A stretch of 19,010 nucleotides of DNA from Chryseosolibacter sp966095595 (GCA_966095595.1 CBHTUB010000053.1:1-19010); one strand, 5' to 3'; positions 8,047 through 15,137 are shown, numbered from the stretch's first letter. Notes: generated from the letters alone by a model not told the origin. Numbers and translations: made by a program.

Positions 8047-8397
8047 TTAACCACGATCCAGCTTCATTATCTGGCGGACCTGAACGGCGCCGTTAAATGA
8101 GAAGTCGGGATAGTCTTTAGTAAGCGATACCGCTTCGTCAAAATTCTTTGCTTTCACTGTGATGTAACCGCCGACTACTTCCTTGCCTTCGGTATAAGGC
8201 CCGTCGATGACATTTTTTCCGCCGGCTCCGCTTACGAGTTTTCCTCCGGGAAGAAGAGGCTCGCCACCGACATACTGACCGTTCTTTTGCAGCTTTTCCA
8301 CCCAGGCCATCCACTTTTTCATATGTGCCTGCATTTCCTCAGGACTCATAGATGTTGGCTCTGATCCGCCGTGAAAGATTAACATGAACTGTTCCAT
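8047..8397 (-). CDS. YciI/DGPF family protein, partner of ECF42 sigma factor
   Basis: A 116-residue single-domain protein starting MEQFMLIFHGGSEPTSMSPEEM. The YCII-fold signature is clear: a beta-strand opening (FMLIFHGG), the PEEMQAHMKKWMAWVEKLQKNGQYVGGEPL helix-strand region, and a VIDGPYTEGKEVVGGY segment matching the DGPF motif (DGPY here). The YCII fold is related to dimeric alpha-beta barrel proteins. Some members are hydrolases or dehalogenase-like, but most DGPF proteins have no known substrate. It is the first gene of a two-gene unit with the sigma factor 2 bp downstream, and an ECF-type promoter candidate lies 34 bp upstream. This pairing is the typical ECF42 arrangement, with DGPF genes both partner and target. 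Start at the ATG at 8397, matching the usual MKxFM(L/V) opening. Confidence 0.93.
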   Translation of the reverse strand: MEQFMLIFHGGSEPTSMSPEEMQAHMKKWMAWVEKLQKNGQYVGGEPLLPGGKLVSGAGGKNVIDGPYTEGKEVVGGYITVKAKNFDEAVSLTKDYPDFSFNGAVQVRQIMKLDRG

Positions 8398-8430
8398 ACT
8401 TTTTTGATATTTTGATTGTTTTGACGCTAT

Positions 8431-8458
8431 GACGTAAAGGCCGGCCTGAATCGGACAA
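8431..8458 (-). promoter_or_regulatory. Candidate ECF-type (autoregulated) promoter of the YciI-sigma operon
   Basis: On the minus strand TTGTCCGA (8458-8451), a 16-bp spacer and CGTC (8434-8431) form an ECF-style -35/-10 pair. The resulting leader would be about 27 nt before the YciI ATG. It resembles the TGTCGA...CGA/TC motif that I recall for ECF42 in Streptomyces. The spacer contains a perfect 10-bp palindrome AGGCCGGCCT (8438-8447). Confidence 0.5.
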
Positions 8459-8487
8459 CCTCGTGCAAAAAAAATATTAAAACTTCT

Positions 8488-9645
8488 CTATTTGACCGCA
8501 AGCTCAAGAGCTTCAGCCAGTTCCTCCTGATTTAATTTAACGGGATTATTCTTGTTCTCCGTCGCTGCAACAATTTTTTGAAATTTTATCTGATCGATTC
8601 CCGTAAGTCGCGGGATATTAAAATGATGTGTGAGCATCTGGATCTTCTCCAGTAAAAAGTCCGCGTAGTATTCCCTGGACATGTCCTTTTTCCGCGCAAA
8701 CAGCTGGCCGACGTGCGCATACTTTGTCAGCGCAGGGTGATCACGGTCCTCTTTTCGGAGCTTGCGTATCGTGATCGCATTTGACGGCGCCATCAACCTG
8801 GTGCAGATCACGCCGTGAGGTGCGTCGTGGTAGCCGCCGATCGGTGATGCAAATCCATGAACAACCCCGAGTCCGGCATTGGCCAGCGCAATTCCGGAGT
8901 AGTATGCGGCGAGTGCCATCGCTGATCTTGCCTCAAGATCGTTTCCATCGGCGACTGCTTTTTCGAGAGATTCAGAAACAAGCTTTAATCCCTCCAGTGC
9001 CACCGCATCGGTAAAAGAATTTGCTGCAGTCGACAAATATGCTTCCAGTAATTGAGTGAATGCATCCATCCCGGTGTAAGCCGTTACCGAAGGGGGCGTT
9101 GATACCGTTAACACAGGGTCGAGTAAGGCGTGATCGGGAACGAAGTTGTTGTGACGGAGTGATTTTTTGAAACCGTCGGGTCCCACTTCGGAAAGCACCG
9201 CATTTTTCGTTGACTCGCTGCCTGTGCCTGACGTCGTCGGGATCGCTATAAAAGGAACCTTTTTTCCACTGTGTGATCTCGTCCCAACGCCTTCCAGAAA
9301 ATCTTTCACCGGCTCCCGGATCGGGAGCATGGCTGATATAGCCTTACCCGCATCCAGCACACTTCCGCCTCCGATCGCTATGACTACTTGAACGTTCTTG
9401 TCACCGAACTGATCCACCGCATCATCGATATCCTTCGGTGAAGGTTCATGAAGTATGCTGTAAAAGTGAGTCGGTCCGCTCAATTTTGAAATGGCATCCT
9501 GAATGGTGGTGTTGGCCTCGAATGATCTTCCACCTCTCACGATCAGGACGTTTTTCCCGAAAGTCTCTGCCAGCGACGGCAGGGTCATGATCTTACCTGC
9601 ACCAAAATGCAATTGGGGAATTGCTGCAATCGAAAATGGTTTCAT
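8488..9645 (-). CDS. Iron-containing alcohol dehydrogenase family protein
   Basis: A 385-residue protein of normal length for the family. The N-terminal NAD(P)-binding domain has the Gly-rich turn AIGGGSVLDAGKAI (90-103) and PFIAIPTTSGTGSE (131-144). The C-terminal helical domain carries the metal site: Asp194 (GMDAFTQLLEAY), His263 (GVVHGFASPIGG) and His277 (DAPHG). The second canonical ligand, usually His four residues after the Asp, is Gln198 here. It would interconvert an alcohol and an aldehyde with NAD(P)H; the substrate is unknown. The ATG at 9645 overlaps the stop of the upstream ABM gene (ATGA, 4 bp), so translation is probably coupled. A longer reading with 25 extra residues only translates the end of that gene in another frame and lacks family similarity. 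Confidence 0.92.
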   Translation of the reverse strand: MKPFSIAAIPQLHFGAGKIMTLPSLAETFGKNVLIVRGGRSFEANTTIQDAISKLSGPTHFYSILHEPSPKDIDDAVDQFGDKNVQVVIAIGGGSVLDAGKAISAMLPIREPVKDFLEGVGTRSHSGKKVPFIAIPTTSGTGSESTKNAVLSEVGPDGFKKSLRHNNFVPDHALLDPVLTVSTPPSVTAYTGMDAFTQLLEAYLSTAANSFTDAVALEGLKLVSESLEKAVADGNDLEARSAMALAAYYSGIALANAGLGVVHGFASPIGGYHDAPHGVICTRLMAPSNAITIRKLRKEDRDHPALTKYAHVGQLFARKKDMSREYYADFLLEKIQMLTHHFNIPRLTGIDQIKFQKIVAATENKNNPVKLNQEELAEALELAVK

Positions 9646-9938
9646 TTCTTTGGAAATAAGATCCTGTGCTTCACCCCTTCTCTCGGCTTCGCCATCCAGA
9701 GCGCCACCGTGTCGCGCCACTTGAGGTAATGCGCCGTCTCCTTGTGCGCCAAGGCAGCCTGTTCACTTTCATACGCTTCATAAAATGTGAACTTCGTGGG
9801 GTCGGCAGAATCCTGGAGTATATCGAATCGAAGATTGCCGGGCTCACGAACGGAGTGATTGTGGTTGTCCTCAGTTGCCTCGATGAAGGGTGTGAGGAAT
9901 TCTGGCTTTACATAAACGTGTACGATGGTTGCGATCAT
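9642..9938 (-). CDS. ABM-domain protein, putative quinol monooxygenase
   Basis: A 98-residue protein, the usual size for a single antibiotic-biosynthesis monooxygenase (ABM) domain of dimeric alpha-beta barrel fold. Typical marks are the opening strand MIATIVHVYVKPE, the helix FIEATEDNHNHSVREPGNLRF, the strand FDILQDSADPTKFTFYEAYES and AALAHKETAHYLKWRDTV with the family His. Members act on quinols or small aldehydes and ketones without metal or flavin; LsrG-like members process the AI-2 signal. The downstream alcohol dehydrogenase overlaps by 4 bp, so the two probably act in one short pathway on a carbonyl or alcohol substrate. Start at the ATG at 9938. It is divergent from the TSUP permease gene, with 75 bp between the start codons. 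Confidence 0.88.
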   Translation of the reverse strand: MIATIVHVYVKPEFLTPFIEATEDNHNHSVREPGNLRFDILQDSADPTKFTFYEAYESEQAALAHKETAHYLKWRDTVALWMAKPREGVKHRILFPKK

Positions 9939-10013
9939 AATTGAAATACTTCACGACTAAATATATCGAAAGAATCAGCTGGTCGTAAGTTGCAGATTGA
10001 ATATTTTGCAGCA

Positions 10014-10757
10014 ATGGATCAGCAAACCGTCATTGCCGCCTGTTTACTTTTCTTCCTTGTGGCCTTTCTTTATTCTTCGGTGGGTCATGCGGGTGCATCG
10101 GGATACCTTGCCGTAATGGCCCTTCTGTCATTTCCTCCGGACGCCATCAAGCCGACATCGCTCGTATTGAATATCGTGGTCTCGATCATCGCCAGCTATA
10201 AATTCATCAAAGAAGGATATTTCAACAAACAGGTATTCCTTTCGTTTGCCGTCACCTCGATACCGTTTGCTTTCATCGGCGGTTATCTCGAAGTCGAGCC
10301 GGGACTCTTCAAGATGTTCGCCGGTGTTTTTCTTCTCGTTTCCGCGGGCTTGCTGTTGCTCAGGGAATACGTTCGACCGACAACGGACAAGAGACCGGTA
10401 AATTATTTTCTCACAGCTTTTGCAGGAGCTGTTATCGGCCTCCTTTCAGGATTGATCGGTGTCGGTGGCGGGATATTTCTTTCTCCGTTGATCATTCTGC
10501 TTGGCTACACGAAGGTGAAAGAAGCCTCGGGTGTAGCAGCCCTGTTTATTCTATGTAACTCTATTCTCGGCCTGATGGGACATTACGTCTCACTCAAGTC
10601 ATTGGATCCGATGATCCTCTTCTGGGTAGTAGCCGTCGCGATCGGAGGTTTCATTGGTGCGCATCTCGGAGCCAGAAAATTCACGAGCAAGCTGATCATT
10701 GCTTTTCTCTTCATCGTACTCGTTTCGGCAGGGGTGAAGTTCATTGTGGTAGGGTAG
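10014..10757 (+). CDS. TSUP family permease (TauE/SafE-like sulfite/sulfonate exporter family)
   Basis: A 247-residue integral membrane protein with about eight hydrophobic segments. It has the duplicated TSUP signature: SSVGHAGASGYLAVMALL near the N-terminus and LLSGLIGVGGGIFLSPLIILLG at the start of the second half. The family moves small anions such as sulfite, sulfoacetate, taurine-derived compounds or carboxylates; the substrate cannot be assigned here. The ATG at 10014 gives the usual short N-terminus MDQQTVIAACLLFFLVAFLY. An in-frame TTG at 9990 would add eight residues without support. It diverges from the ABM/alcohol dehydrogenase pair. No TANNTTTG element with a proper TTTG is obvious in the shared 75 bp. 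No sulfur metabolism gene neighbours it. Confidence 0.93.
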   Translation: MDQQTVIAACLLFFLVAFLYSSVGHAGASGYLAVMALLSFPPDAIKPTSLVLNIVVSIIASYKFIKEGYFNKQVFLSFAVTSIPFAFIGGYLEVEPGLFKMFAGVFLLVSAGLLLLREYVRPTTDKRPVNYFLTAFAGAVIGLLSGLIGVGGGIFLSPLIILLGYTKVKEASGVAALFILCNSILGLMGHYVSLKSLDPMILFWVVAVAIGGFIGAHLGARKFTSKLIIAFLFIVLVSAGVKFIVVG

Positions 10758-10883
10758 TTCGGAGCCTTCACTAAAGTTTTAAAACATTTTTGACTATTGC
10801 GTACGGGTTGTTCCGCACAGAAAGTTGTGGAAGCAAAGGTTCTTACGTGCCTGCTGGTATTCTGTTATCCGTGTTAGTCGGTA

Positions 10884-10914
10884 TTGTCAATGCTTATACC
10901 TGCATTTACTTTTA
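10884..10914 (+). promoter_or_regulatory. Candidate Bacteroidota-type promoter of the WG-repeat gene
   Basis: TTG (10884-10886), a 20-bp spacer and TACTTTTA (10907-10914, one mismatch to TAnnTTTG) precede the ATG at 10937 by about 22 bp. Confidence 0.33.
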
Positions 10915-10936
10915 TTCCCACTCAAAAAAGCACACA

Positions 10937-11932
10937 ATGAAAATGAAAAAGACGACACCCCTAACGATGTGCCAGATATTATTAGGAATAATAACGTTGC
11001 AGGCACAAAAACTGGAAATAATAGATAGCCCTGATGGAAAGCATGGGCTGAAAATTGAGGATGGCACTGTACTCATTCAGCCGAAATACGACGACTTCCA
11101 CTTGCCGAAAGAAAATATTTCAGCGGTGGTGGTCAATGGCAAGTGGGGATTTGTCGATGTGAGAAATGCGACCGAGATCATTCCGCCCCGATACGAAAAT
11201 GCGGGTGATTTTGTTGGCGGTCTGGTGGCAGTAGCCTTAAATGGAAAGTGGGGATTTATCGATAAAGCAGGAAAAGAGATTGTCCCGCTGAAGTATGATG
11301 ATGCCGGAGATTTTAATGAGGGAACCGCAAGGGTTACGCTCGGCGGCAAATGGGGATTTGTCGATCGGACAGGAAAAGAGATAGTAGCACCGAAATACCA
11401 GCGTGCTGATGAGTTTTATGATGGTATGGCCACGGTACAGCTTAACGAGAAATGGGGAGCTGTAGATAAAACAGGAAAAGAAATCGTACCACCGAAATAT
11501 GATGATGCCGGAAAGTTTAGGGACGGGTTGATGCGTGTTTTGCTTAACGGCCAGCAAGTATTTGTAGACAAAACCGGAAAGGAAATTTTTGTATCAAAAT
11601 ATCCTGCCACAGGGGATTTTTCCGAAGGGTTTGCCATGGTGGCCGCCAACAATAAATATGGCTTCATTGATAAAACGGGTAAGGAGCTGACAACGATCAA
11701 TTATGATTTTGTCGATGATTTTTCGGAAGGCCTTGCGGCAGTTGGTATGGGTGACAAATACGGCTTCATCGACAAGACGGGTAAGGAAATTATTCCGCTT
11801 CAATTTGGTAGTATATATCCCTATAGTGGCGACGGACAAGAGAAAAAGTATGGTTTTTATAATGGAAAAGTCAAAGTCTGGCTCGATGGAAGGGAGTTTT
11901 ATATAGGTAAGGACGGCAAGGAAATAAAATAG
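10937..11932 (+). CDS. Secreted WG-repeat (KWG) protein
   Basis: A 331-residue protein. The ATG at 10937 gives a signal peptide (MKMKKTTPLTMCQILLGIITLQAQ) with likely cleavage after AQ; the longer frame upstream starts at a TTG and adds 49 unrelated residues, so it is not used. The mature chain is about eight tandem units of 27-28 residues with the consensus K(W/Y)GF(I/V)DKTGKEIVPPKYDDAGDF-x2-G-x-A-V. Units 2 to 5 are closest; unit 6 has lost the W-G (GQQVFVD); the last unit is degenerate (KKYGFYNGKVKVWL). WG repeats form a beta-rich solenoid or propeller-like scaffold of unknown binding partner, very common in Bacteroidota. It converges on the GNAT gene, with 19 bp between the two stops. Confidence 0.9.
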   Translation: MKMKKTTPLTMCQILLGIITLQAQKLEIIDSPDGKHGLKIEDGTVLIQPKYDDFHLPKENISAVVVNGKWGFVDVRNATEIIPPRYENAGDFVGGLVAVALNGKWGFIDKAGKEIVPLKYDDAGDFNEGTARVTLGGKWGFVDRTGKEIVAPKYQRADEFYDGMATVQLNEKWGAVDKTGKEIVPPKYDDAGKFRDGLMRVLLNGQQVFVDKTGKEIFVSKYPATGDFSEGFAMVAANNKYGFIDKTGKELTTINYDFVDDFSEGLAAVGMGDKYGFIDKTGKEIIPLQFGSIYPYSGDGQEKKYGFYNGKVKVWLDGREFYIGKDGKEIK

Positions 11933-11939
11933 AGTTTGA

Positions 11940-11958
11940 CCAGTATACGAACTACTGG
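11940..11958. terminator. Hairpin at the convergent ends of the WG-repeat and GNAT genes
   Basis: CCAGTA-TACGAAC-TACTGG, perfect 6-bp arms with a 7-nt loop, straddles the convergent junction and overlaps the GNAT stop. There is no strong T tract on either side, so a bidirectional transcription stop is only possible, not shown. Confidence 0.3.
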
Positions 11959-12410
11959 CTACTTGCGTCCCAATCATAAAAATTGTGCTCGTCGTTCAGT
12001 ATAAACCCCGCCCGCGGATATAAGGTATTGCCGATGTCGTTCGACTTTGCCGTTTCCAGGTACATTCCACATGCGCCTGAGTCGCGGCAAAGTTGTTTTG
12101 CCCTGTCCAGCAGTTGGATCGATACGCCTTTACCACGGAATTCAGGGTCGACAAAAAGATCGTTCAGCAACCAGAGTTTTTTCATTCTCACCGACGAGAA
12201 TAGCGGATAGAGTTGTGTGAATCCCACGAGCGTGCCTTCGTTATCTGCGACGTAGATTACCGACTCATCGTTTTCTATCCGTTGGGAAAGGAAGATTCCC
12301 GCCGATTCGACATCTGAATTTTTTCCATAAAAGACCCTGTAGCCGTCAAACAGGTTTGCGAGTTGGGGAAGATCGGCAGTTGTTGCTCTTCGAATGGTCA
12401 CGTTGTTCAT
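11952..12410 (-). CDS. GNAT family N-acetyltransferase
   Basis: A 152-residue single-domain acetyltransferase. It opens MNNVTIRRATTADLPQLANLFDGYRVFYG. The acetyl-CoA loop is FRGKGVSIQLL (residues 91-101, R-G-K-G-V-S in place of the usual Q/R-x-x-G-x-G/A). It follows the beta4 stretch LWLLNDLFVDPE, and MYLETAKSNDIGNTLYPRAGF supplies the C-terminal motif. The pattern resembles GNATs acting on small amines or aminoglycoside-like compounds, but the acceptor is unknown. The ATG at 12410 fits the family; a TTG 12 codons upstream adds a Cys-rich MFITRTCCSFGT unlike relatives. Unrelated in detail to the other acetyltransferase at 2240-2758. Upstream is the 145-bp nested inverted repeat. Confidence 0.9.
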   Translation of the reverse strand: MNNVTIRRATTADLPQLANLFDGYRVFYGKNSDVESAGIFLSQRIENDESVIYVADNEGTLVGFTQLYPLFSSVRMKKLWLLNDLFVDPEFRGKGVSIQLLDRAKQLCRDSGACGMYLETAKSNDIGNTLYPRAGFILNDEHNFYDWDASSQ

Positions 12411-12455
12411 GGTTCCGAAGCTACAACATGTACGAGTTATGAACAAAGAGTGAGA

Positions 12456-12600
12456 GTACCTCCTCCGCGTTTCCCCTGCGCCACCGCGGTTTTTGCAATT
12501 CCTGGCTCGCGTTCTTCTATAGATGAGAACTTAAAAACCGCAGGACCCGCACCCTGCCCAATGGCAAGTTGGGGAATGCGCAGGGGATAGAGGAAAGTAC
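12456..12600. repeat. Nested inverted-repeat element (possible MITE or structured RNA)
   Basis: Non-coding segment between the second GNAT start and the SRPBCC stop. It is built of concentric inverted pairs: GTAC at both ends (12456 and 12597); TCCCCTGCGC (12472-12481) with GCGCAGGGGA (12578-12587); GCGGTTTTT (12486-12494) with AAAAACCGC (12533-12541); GTTCT (12511-12515) with AGAAC (12526-12530). The right half also contains CCCAA...TTGGG. Such a layout would fold as one long arm, as MITEs or structured intergenic RNAs do. Confidence 0.45.
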
Positions 12601-12604
12601 AGAA

Positions 12605-13033
12605 TTAATTATTCTCCGTGTATTTCTTGAAGTTGTTCAGGATGGCCTGCCAGCCCTCGCGTTGCATATCGATTGAATGTACGGTCTCGGCGTCAAATGT
12701 TTCTGAAATTTTGGTCTCACCTCCGTGGGCGCTGAAGATCACGGAGACTTTGCGCTGGTCGTCCATTGCGTACTCGATGACGTGATGCTTCTGAACATTT
12801 GTGTATACACCGCCAAAGTCGAAGCTGAAACTTCCGTCTTTCGCCGCCATGGTGGTCTTGAATTTCCCGCCGTTGCGCACGTCGTTCTCCGCGTACGGGG
12901 CATGCCAGTCATCCGACGCCTGACACCATTTTGTGATGTGCCCGGGAGCGGTGAAATATTGCCAAACTTTTTCGACGGGAGCGTTCACGATGGTTTCAAC
13001 GGTGATGCTGGTTTTTGCTGCTGTTGTGGTCAT
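12605..13033 (-). CDS. SRPBCC / AHSA1 family protein
   Basis: A 142-residue START-like protein. It begins with the usual SITVETIVNAPVEKVWQYFTAP strand-helix unit and contains HITKWCQASDDWHAPYAENDVRNGGKF, typical of the AHSA1 (activator of Hsp90 ATPase homologue 1-like) branch, and FDFGGVYTNVQKHHVIEYAMDD. It ends with the long C-terminal helix REGWQAILNNFKKYTENN. Members bind hydrophobic ligands or act as polyketide-cyclase-like proteins; in bacteria they often appear in stress or ECF-controlled sets. Its function here cannot be narrowed. It is a single gene 85 bp after the EamA exporter gene, with an exact TAnnTTTG element (TATGTTTG) upstream at 13059-13066. Confidence 0.92.
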   Translation of the reverse strand: MTTTAAKTSITVETIVNAPVEKVWQYFTAPGHITKWCQASDDWHAPYAENDVRNGGKFKTTMAAKDGSFSFDFGGVYTNVQKHHVIEYAMDDQRKVSVIFSAHGGETKISETFDAETVHSIDMQREGWQAILNNFKKYTENN

Positions 13034-13058
13034 ATGATGTTTTGTTTGATTTCTGATA

Positions 13059-13066
13059 CAAACATA
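13059..13066 (-). promoter_or_regulatory. -7 promoter element candidate of the SRPBCC gene
   Basis: TATGTTTG on the minus strand is an exact match to the Bacteroidota -7 consensus TAnnTTTG, 26 bp before the ATG. A matching TTTG near -33 is not seen, which lowers confidence. Confidence 0.3.
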
Positions 13067-13118
13067 GGCGTGAATTCTTTACAGCAGATAGGTGAAAAAC
13101 GACAATCTGGAGGGTGTT

Positions 13119-14015
13119 TTACGACGTCTTCAGGTCACGTCTGTTGAGAATGTAAACGGCGGCGATGCCCAGGGCTCCTCCAATTACGGTGTGGATTTCG
13201 ATCCGTTCTCCAAGAAACAACCACGACCCGAGTGCAGCGGAAAATGGCACCAGGAAAATAAAACTGCTGGCCCGGCTTGCGCCGACGCGCGCGGTGGCAA
13301 CAAAATAAAACGTGGTAGCGAGCGAAGTTGTGATGGTCGAGCTGAAGAAAACATTCCACCAGAACAGCTCGTCACCGCTTTCCATGACCTTCACTACCGG
13401 AGAAGTCCCGGTAAGGATAATGAGGATCAGCGAGCTGAGCCCATATAGCCAGAAGCTGAATGACACACTTGATCCGTGCCGTCCCGCCCGGGCGGTAAAT
13501 CGGCTAAGCAGCGCCCAGACAACCGCTGCGGCTACAAAGAAGATATTCCCGGCAGAAAATACGTTTTCCGGACTGTCGAATATCCTGAGGAGAACAACTC
13601 CTGCTAGCAACCCGAGGAAGAGCCCGAGGCCTTCATTTTTTGTCGGGGCCCTTTTCGACAGCACGAGGGTTATGCCATAGGCGATGATCGGATTGAGGAC
13701 AGTGACAAGCACACCTCCGGCGCCTGCCTTTCCGGCGACCAGACCTTTAAAGAAAAGCCAAGTGTAAATAGTGAGGAGGATGGATGCAATGGTCAGATCG
13801 AGTGAACCCGTTCTCTTGATCGTAAGACCGTTCTTCAGGAAAAGCAGAAGGAAGAACAACGATACAAAAGTAAAGATGAAGCGCACGAAAGAAATTGTCA
13901 GTGGGTCTCCGTACGCAGCAAGAACTTTTCCGGAGCTCCAGCTGAAGCCCCAGCATGTCATGCTTGCCACCATGCCCCAGAGGAAGAGTTGATCGGTTTG
14001 TTTCTTATTGTTCAC
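13119..14015 (-). CDS. EamA/DMT-type transporter
   Basis: A 298-residue membrane protein with about ten hydrophobic helices arranged as two EamA repeats. The first starts LFLWGMVASMTCWGFSWSSGK; the second starts IFFVAAAVVWALLSRFTAR. The conserved FLVPFSAALGSWLFLGERI near the C-terminus is the family hallmark (P and the GE pair). DMT exporters move metabolites, often amino acids or nucleosides, but the substrate is open. The start is uncertain. No ATG precedes the first helix: the GTG at 14015 and a TTG at 14036 (seven residues longer) keep that helix whole, whereas the first ATG at 13973 would cut into it. I chose the GTG. It stands alone; the neighbouring SRPBCC gene is 85 bp downstream. Confidence 0.9.
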   Translation of the reverse strand: MNNKKQTDQLFLWGMVASMTCWGFSWSSGKVLAAYGDPLTISFVRFIFTFVSLFFLLLFLKNGLTIKRTGSLDLTIASILLTIYTWLFFKGLVAGKAGAGGVLVTVLNPIIAYGITLVLSKRAPTKNEGLGLFLGLLAGVVLLRIFDSPENVFSAGNIFFVAAAVVWALLSRFTARAGRHGSSVSFSFWLYGLSSLILIILTGTSPVVKVMESGDELFWWNVFFSSTITTSLATTFYFVATARVGASRASSFIFLVPFSAALGSWLFLGERIEIHTVIGGALGIAAVYILNRRDLKTS

Positions 14016-14268
14016 GCCCTGGATAAAAGCCGGCAAGATACTGAAGCTTTCGATTCTAATTGTGACATCTTTTACACGGCGCCAATCATCTGATGGAATC
14101 GGCGTAATTTCCCTATTTCACTTTTTGGGCTTGTCAGCCGTCTCGGGTATACACATAAAGCGGTATTGGTACAGTTTTTTTATTTACTTATCGGACCCTT
14201 CTTTAAAGATAAGCCCATGCTTTTCTTAAAAAAAAGTGTCCTGAACCTCGTTAGCGAAATAAACCCAA

Positions 14269-14664
14269 ATGGCGTTACAGAAATGTTTATTGGTGACCGA
14301 TGACCCTGATGATCATCAGGCGTTTACGGATGCATTGACTGAGATATCGGACAATGCGGTGGTTGTGGTCATTCTGGATAGCCACAAGGCATTAAGTCTT
14401 TTGCTGGACAAGAGCTTTTTGCCGGACTATATTTTTATCGATCTGTCGATGGCGGGGATCAGGATCAATACTTTTTTGAAGACTCTCAAGCATGAGAACG
14501 ATCTTAAGGGTATTCCAACGGTCCTGTATGGTGATAACGAAACATTTATCGATACCGGAGAATATGGGGCGTTGCACTACTTCGACAAGGCATATGAATA
14601 TTCGGAGCTAAAGGAGTTGCTTAAAAATTTTTTCACACCCTCATCGCCACGATTTAAAAATTAA
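14269..14664 (+). CDS. Stand-alone response-regulator receiver domain protein, degenerate
   Basis: A 131-residue single receiver domain with no output domain. Visible features: beta1 with the acidic pair Asp11-Asp12 (CLLVTDDPDDHQAF); beta3 with the likely phospho-acceptor Asp58 (PDYIFIDLSMAGI); and the invariant Lys107 (ALHYFDKAY). The switch Thr/Ser that should end beta4 is missing: IPTVLYGDNE places Gly88 there. The loop after the Asp also lacks the usual Met-Pro. Phosphorylation looks possible, but the classical T-loop switch is compromised, so it may act as a pseudo-receiver or a phosphate sink. No histidine kinase is near. An XRE-type regulator follows 28 bp downstream on the same strand, perhaps co-transcribed. 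Start at the ATG at 14269. Confidence 0.85.
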   Translation: MALQKCLLVTDDPDDHQAFTDALTEISDNAVVVVILDSHKALSLLLDKSFLPDYIFIDLSMAGIRINTFLKTLKHENDLKGIPTVLYGDNETFIDTGEYGALHYFDKAYEYSELKELLKNFFTPSSPRFKN

Positions 14665-14692
14665 AAAAAATTGAAAACTGTCTTAATTGTTT

Positions 14693-14956
14693 ATGGATCG
14701 GCTTTTTTTCACTGGGTTATTGATTACCATTGGAAACAAACTTACTGAACTGAGGAAACAAAAAGGTTACACGAGCCATGAGTCGTTCGCCTTCGACTAC
14801 GACCTTCCGCGCGTGCAGTATTGGCGTCTTGAAAAAGGGAAGTCCAACTTCACGATCAAAACGCTCATGAAAATACTCGAGATACACAATATTTCGCTCG
14901 AAGAATTCTTCAATTCCCTCAACGCCACTGCGGACGACACAAGCCGCCACAGTTAA
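14693..14956 (+). CDS. XRE-family helix-turn-helix regulator
   Basis: An 87-residue protein, essentially one Cro/CI-type HTH. The body reads IGNKLTELRKQKGYTSHESFA, then YDLPRVQYWRLEKGKSNFTI and LMKILEIHNISLEEFFNSL, matching the five-helix pattern with the EKGK turn after the recognition helix. The recognition region keeps RVQYWRLEKG, close to many short Bacteroidota XRE proteins. The N-terminus is unusual: the ATG at 14693 adds MDRLFFTGLLIT before the first helix, so translation may begin a little later, at the in-frame TTG of residue 10. It lies 28 bp after the receiver-domain gene and ahead of the repeat-rich gap. Target unknown; autoregulation is common in the family. Confidence 0.85.
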   Translation: MDRLFFTGLLITIGNKLTELRKQKGYTSHESFAFDYDLPRVQYWRLEKGKSNFTIKTLMKILEIHNISLEEFFNSLNATADDTSRHS

Positions 14957-15137
14957 TGAGATCCTGATGGGATCGCGAAAATTCCACGCTTGAAGGATAA
15001 AGCATCGTCATTCGGATCGACGACCTGGATCTGAAATCCTGAGTTTGATTTGAAATCTGAAATATCAGTGTCCGGTAAAAAGTTTAGGACATTACTGATA
15101 TCGCAGGGTCATGATTTATGATTGCTGATTAACCCCG

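Noticed and set aside
7588..8100. 170-codon plus-strand frame
   Set aside because: Arg/Pro/Ser-rich antisense shadow of the sigma factor, running across the sigma/YciI junction.
9646..9720. 25-residue N-terminal extension of the alcohol dehydrogenase
   Set aside because: Overlaps the ABM gene in another frame, is Gly/Arg/Glu-rich and unlike the family N-terminus.
10790..10936. 49-residue N-terminal extension of the WG-repeat protein
   Set aside because: Begins at TTG and lies upstream of a clear signal peptide at the ATG at 10937; a promoter candidate falls inside it.
11090..11860. Regular about 81-84-bp repeats, considered as a tandem or CRISPR-like array
   Set aside because: They are the coding periodicity of the WG-repeat protein, with diverged DNA and no spacer structure.
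14008..14229. 73-codon plus-strand frame upstream of the receiver gene
   Set aside because: Overlaps the start of the EamA gene antisense and has no features of a real protein.
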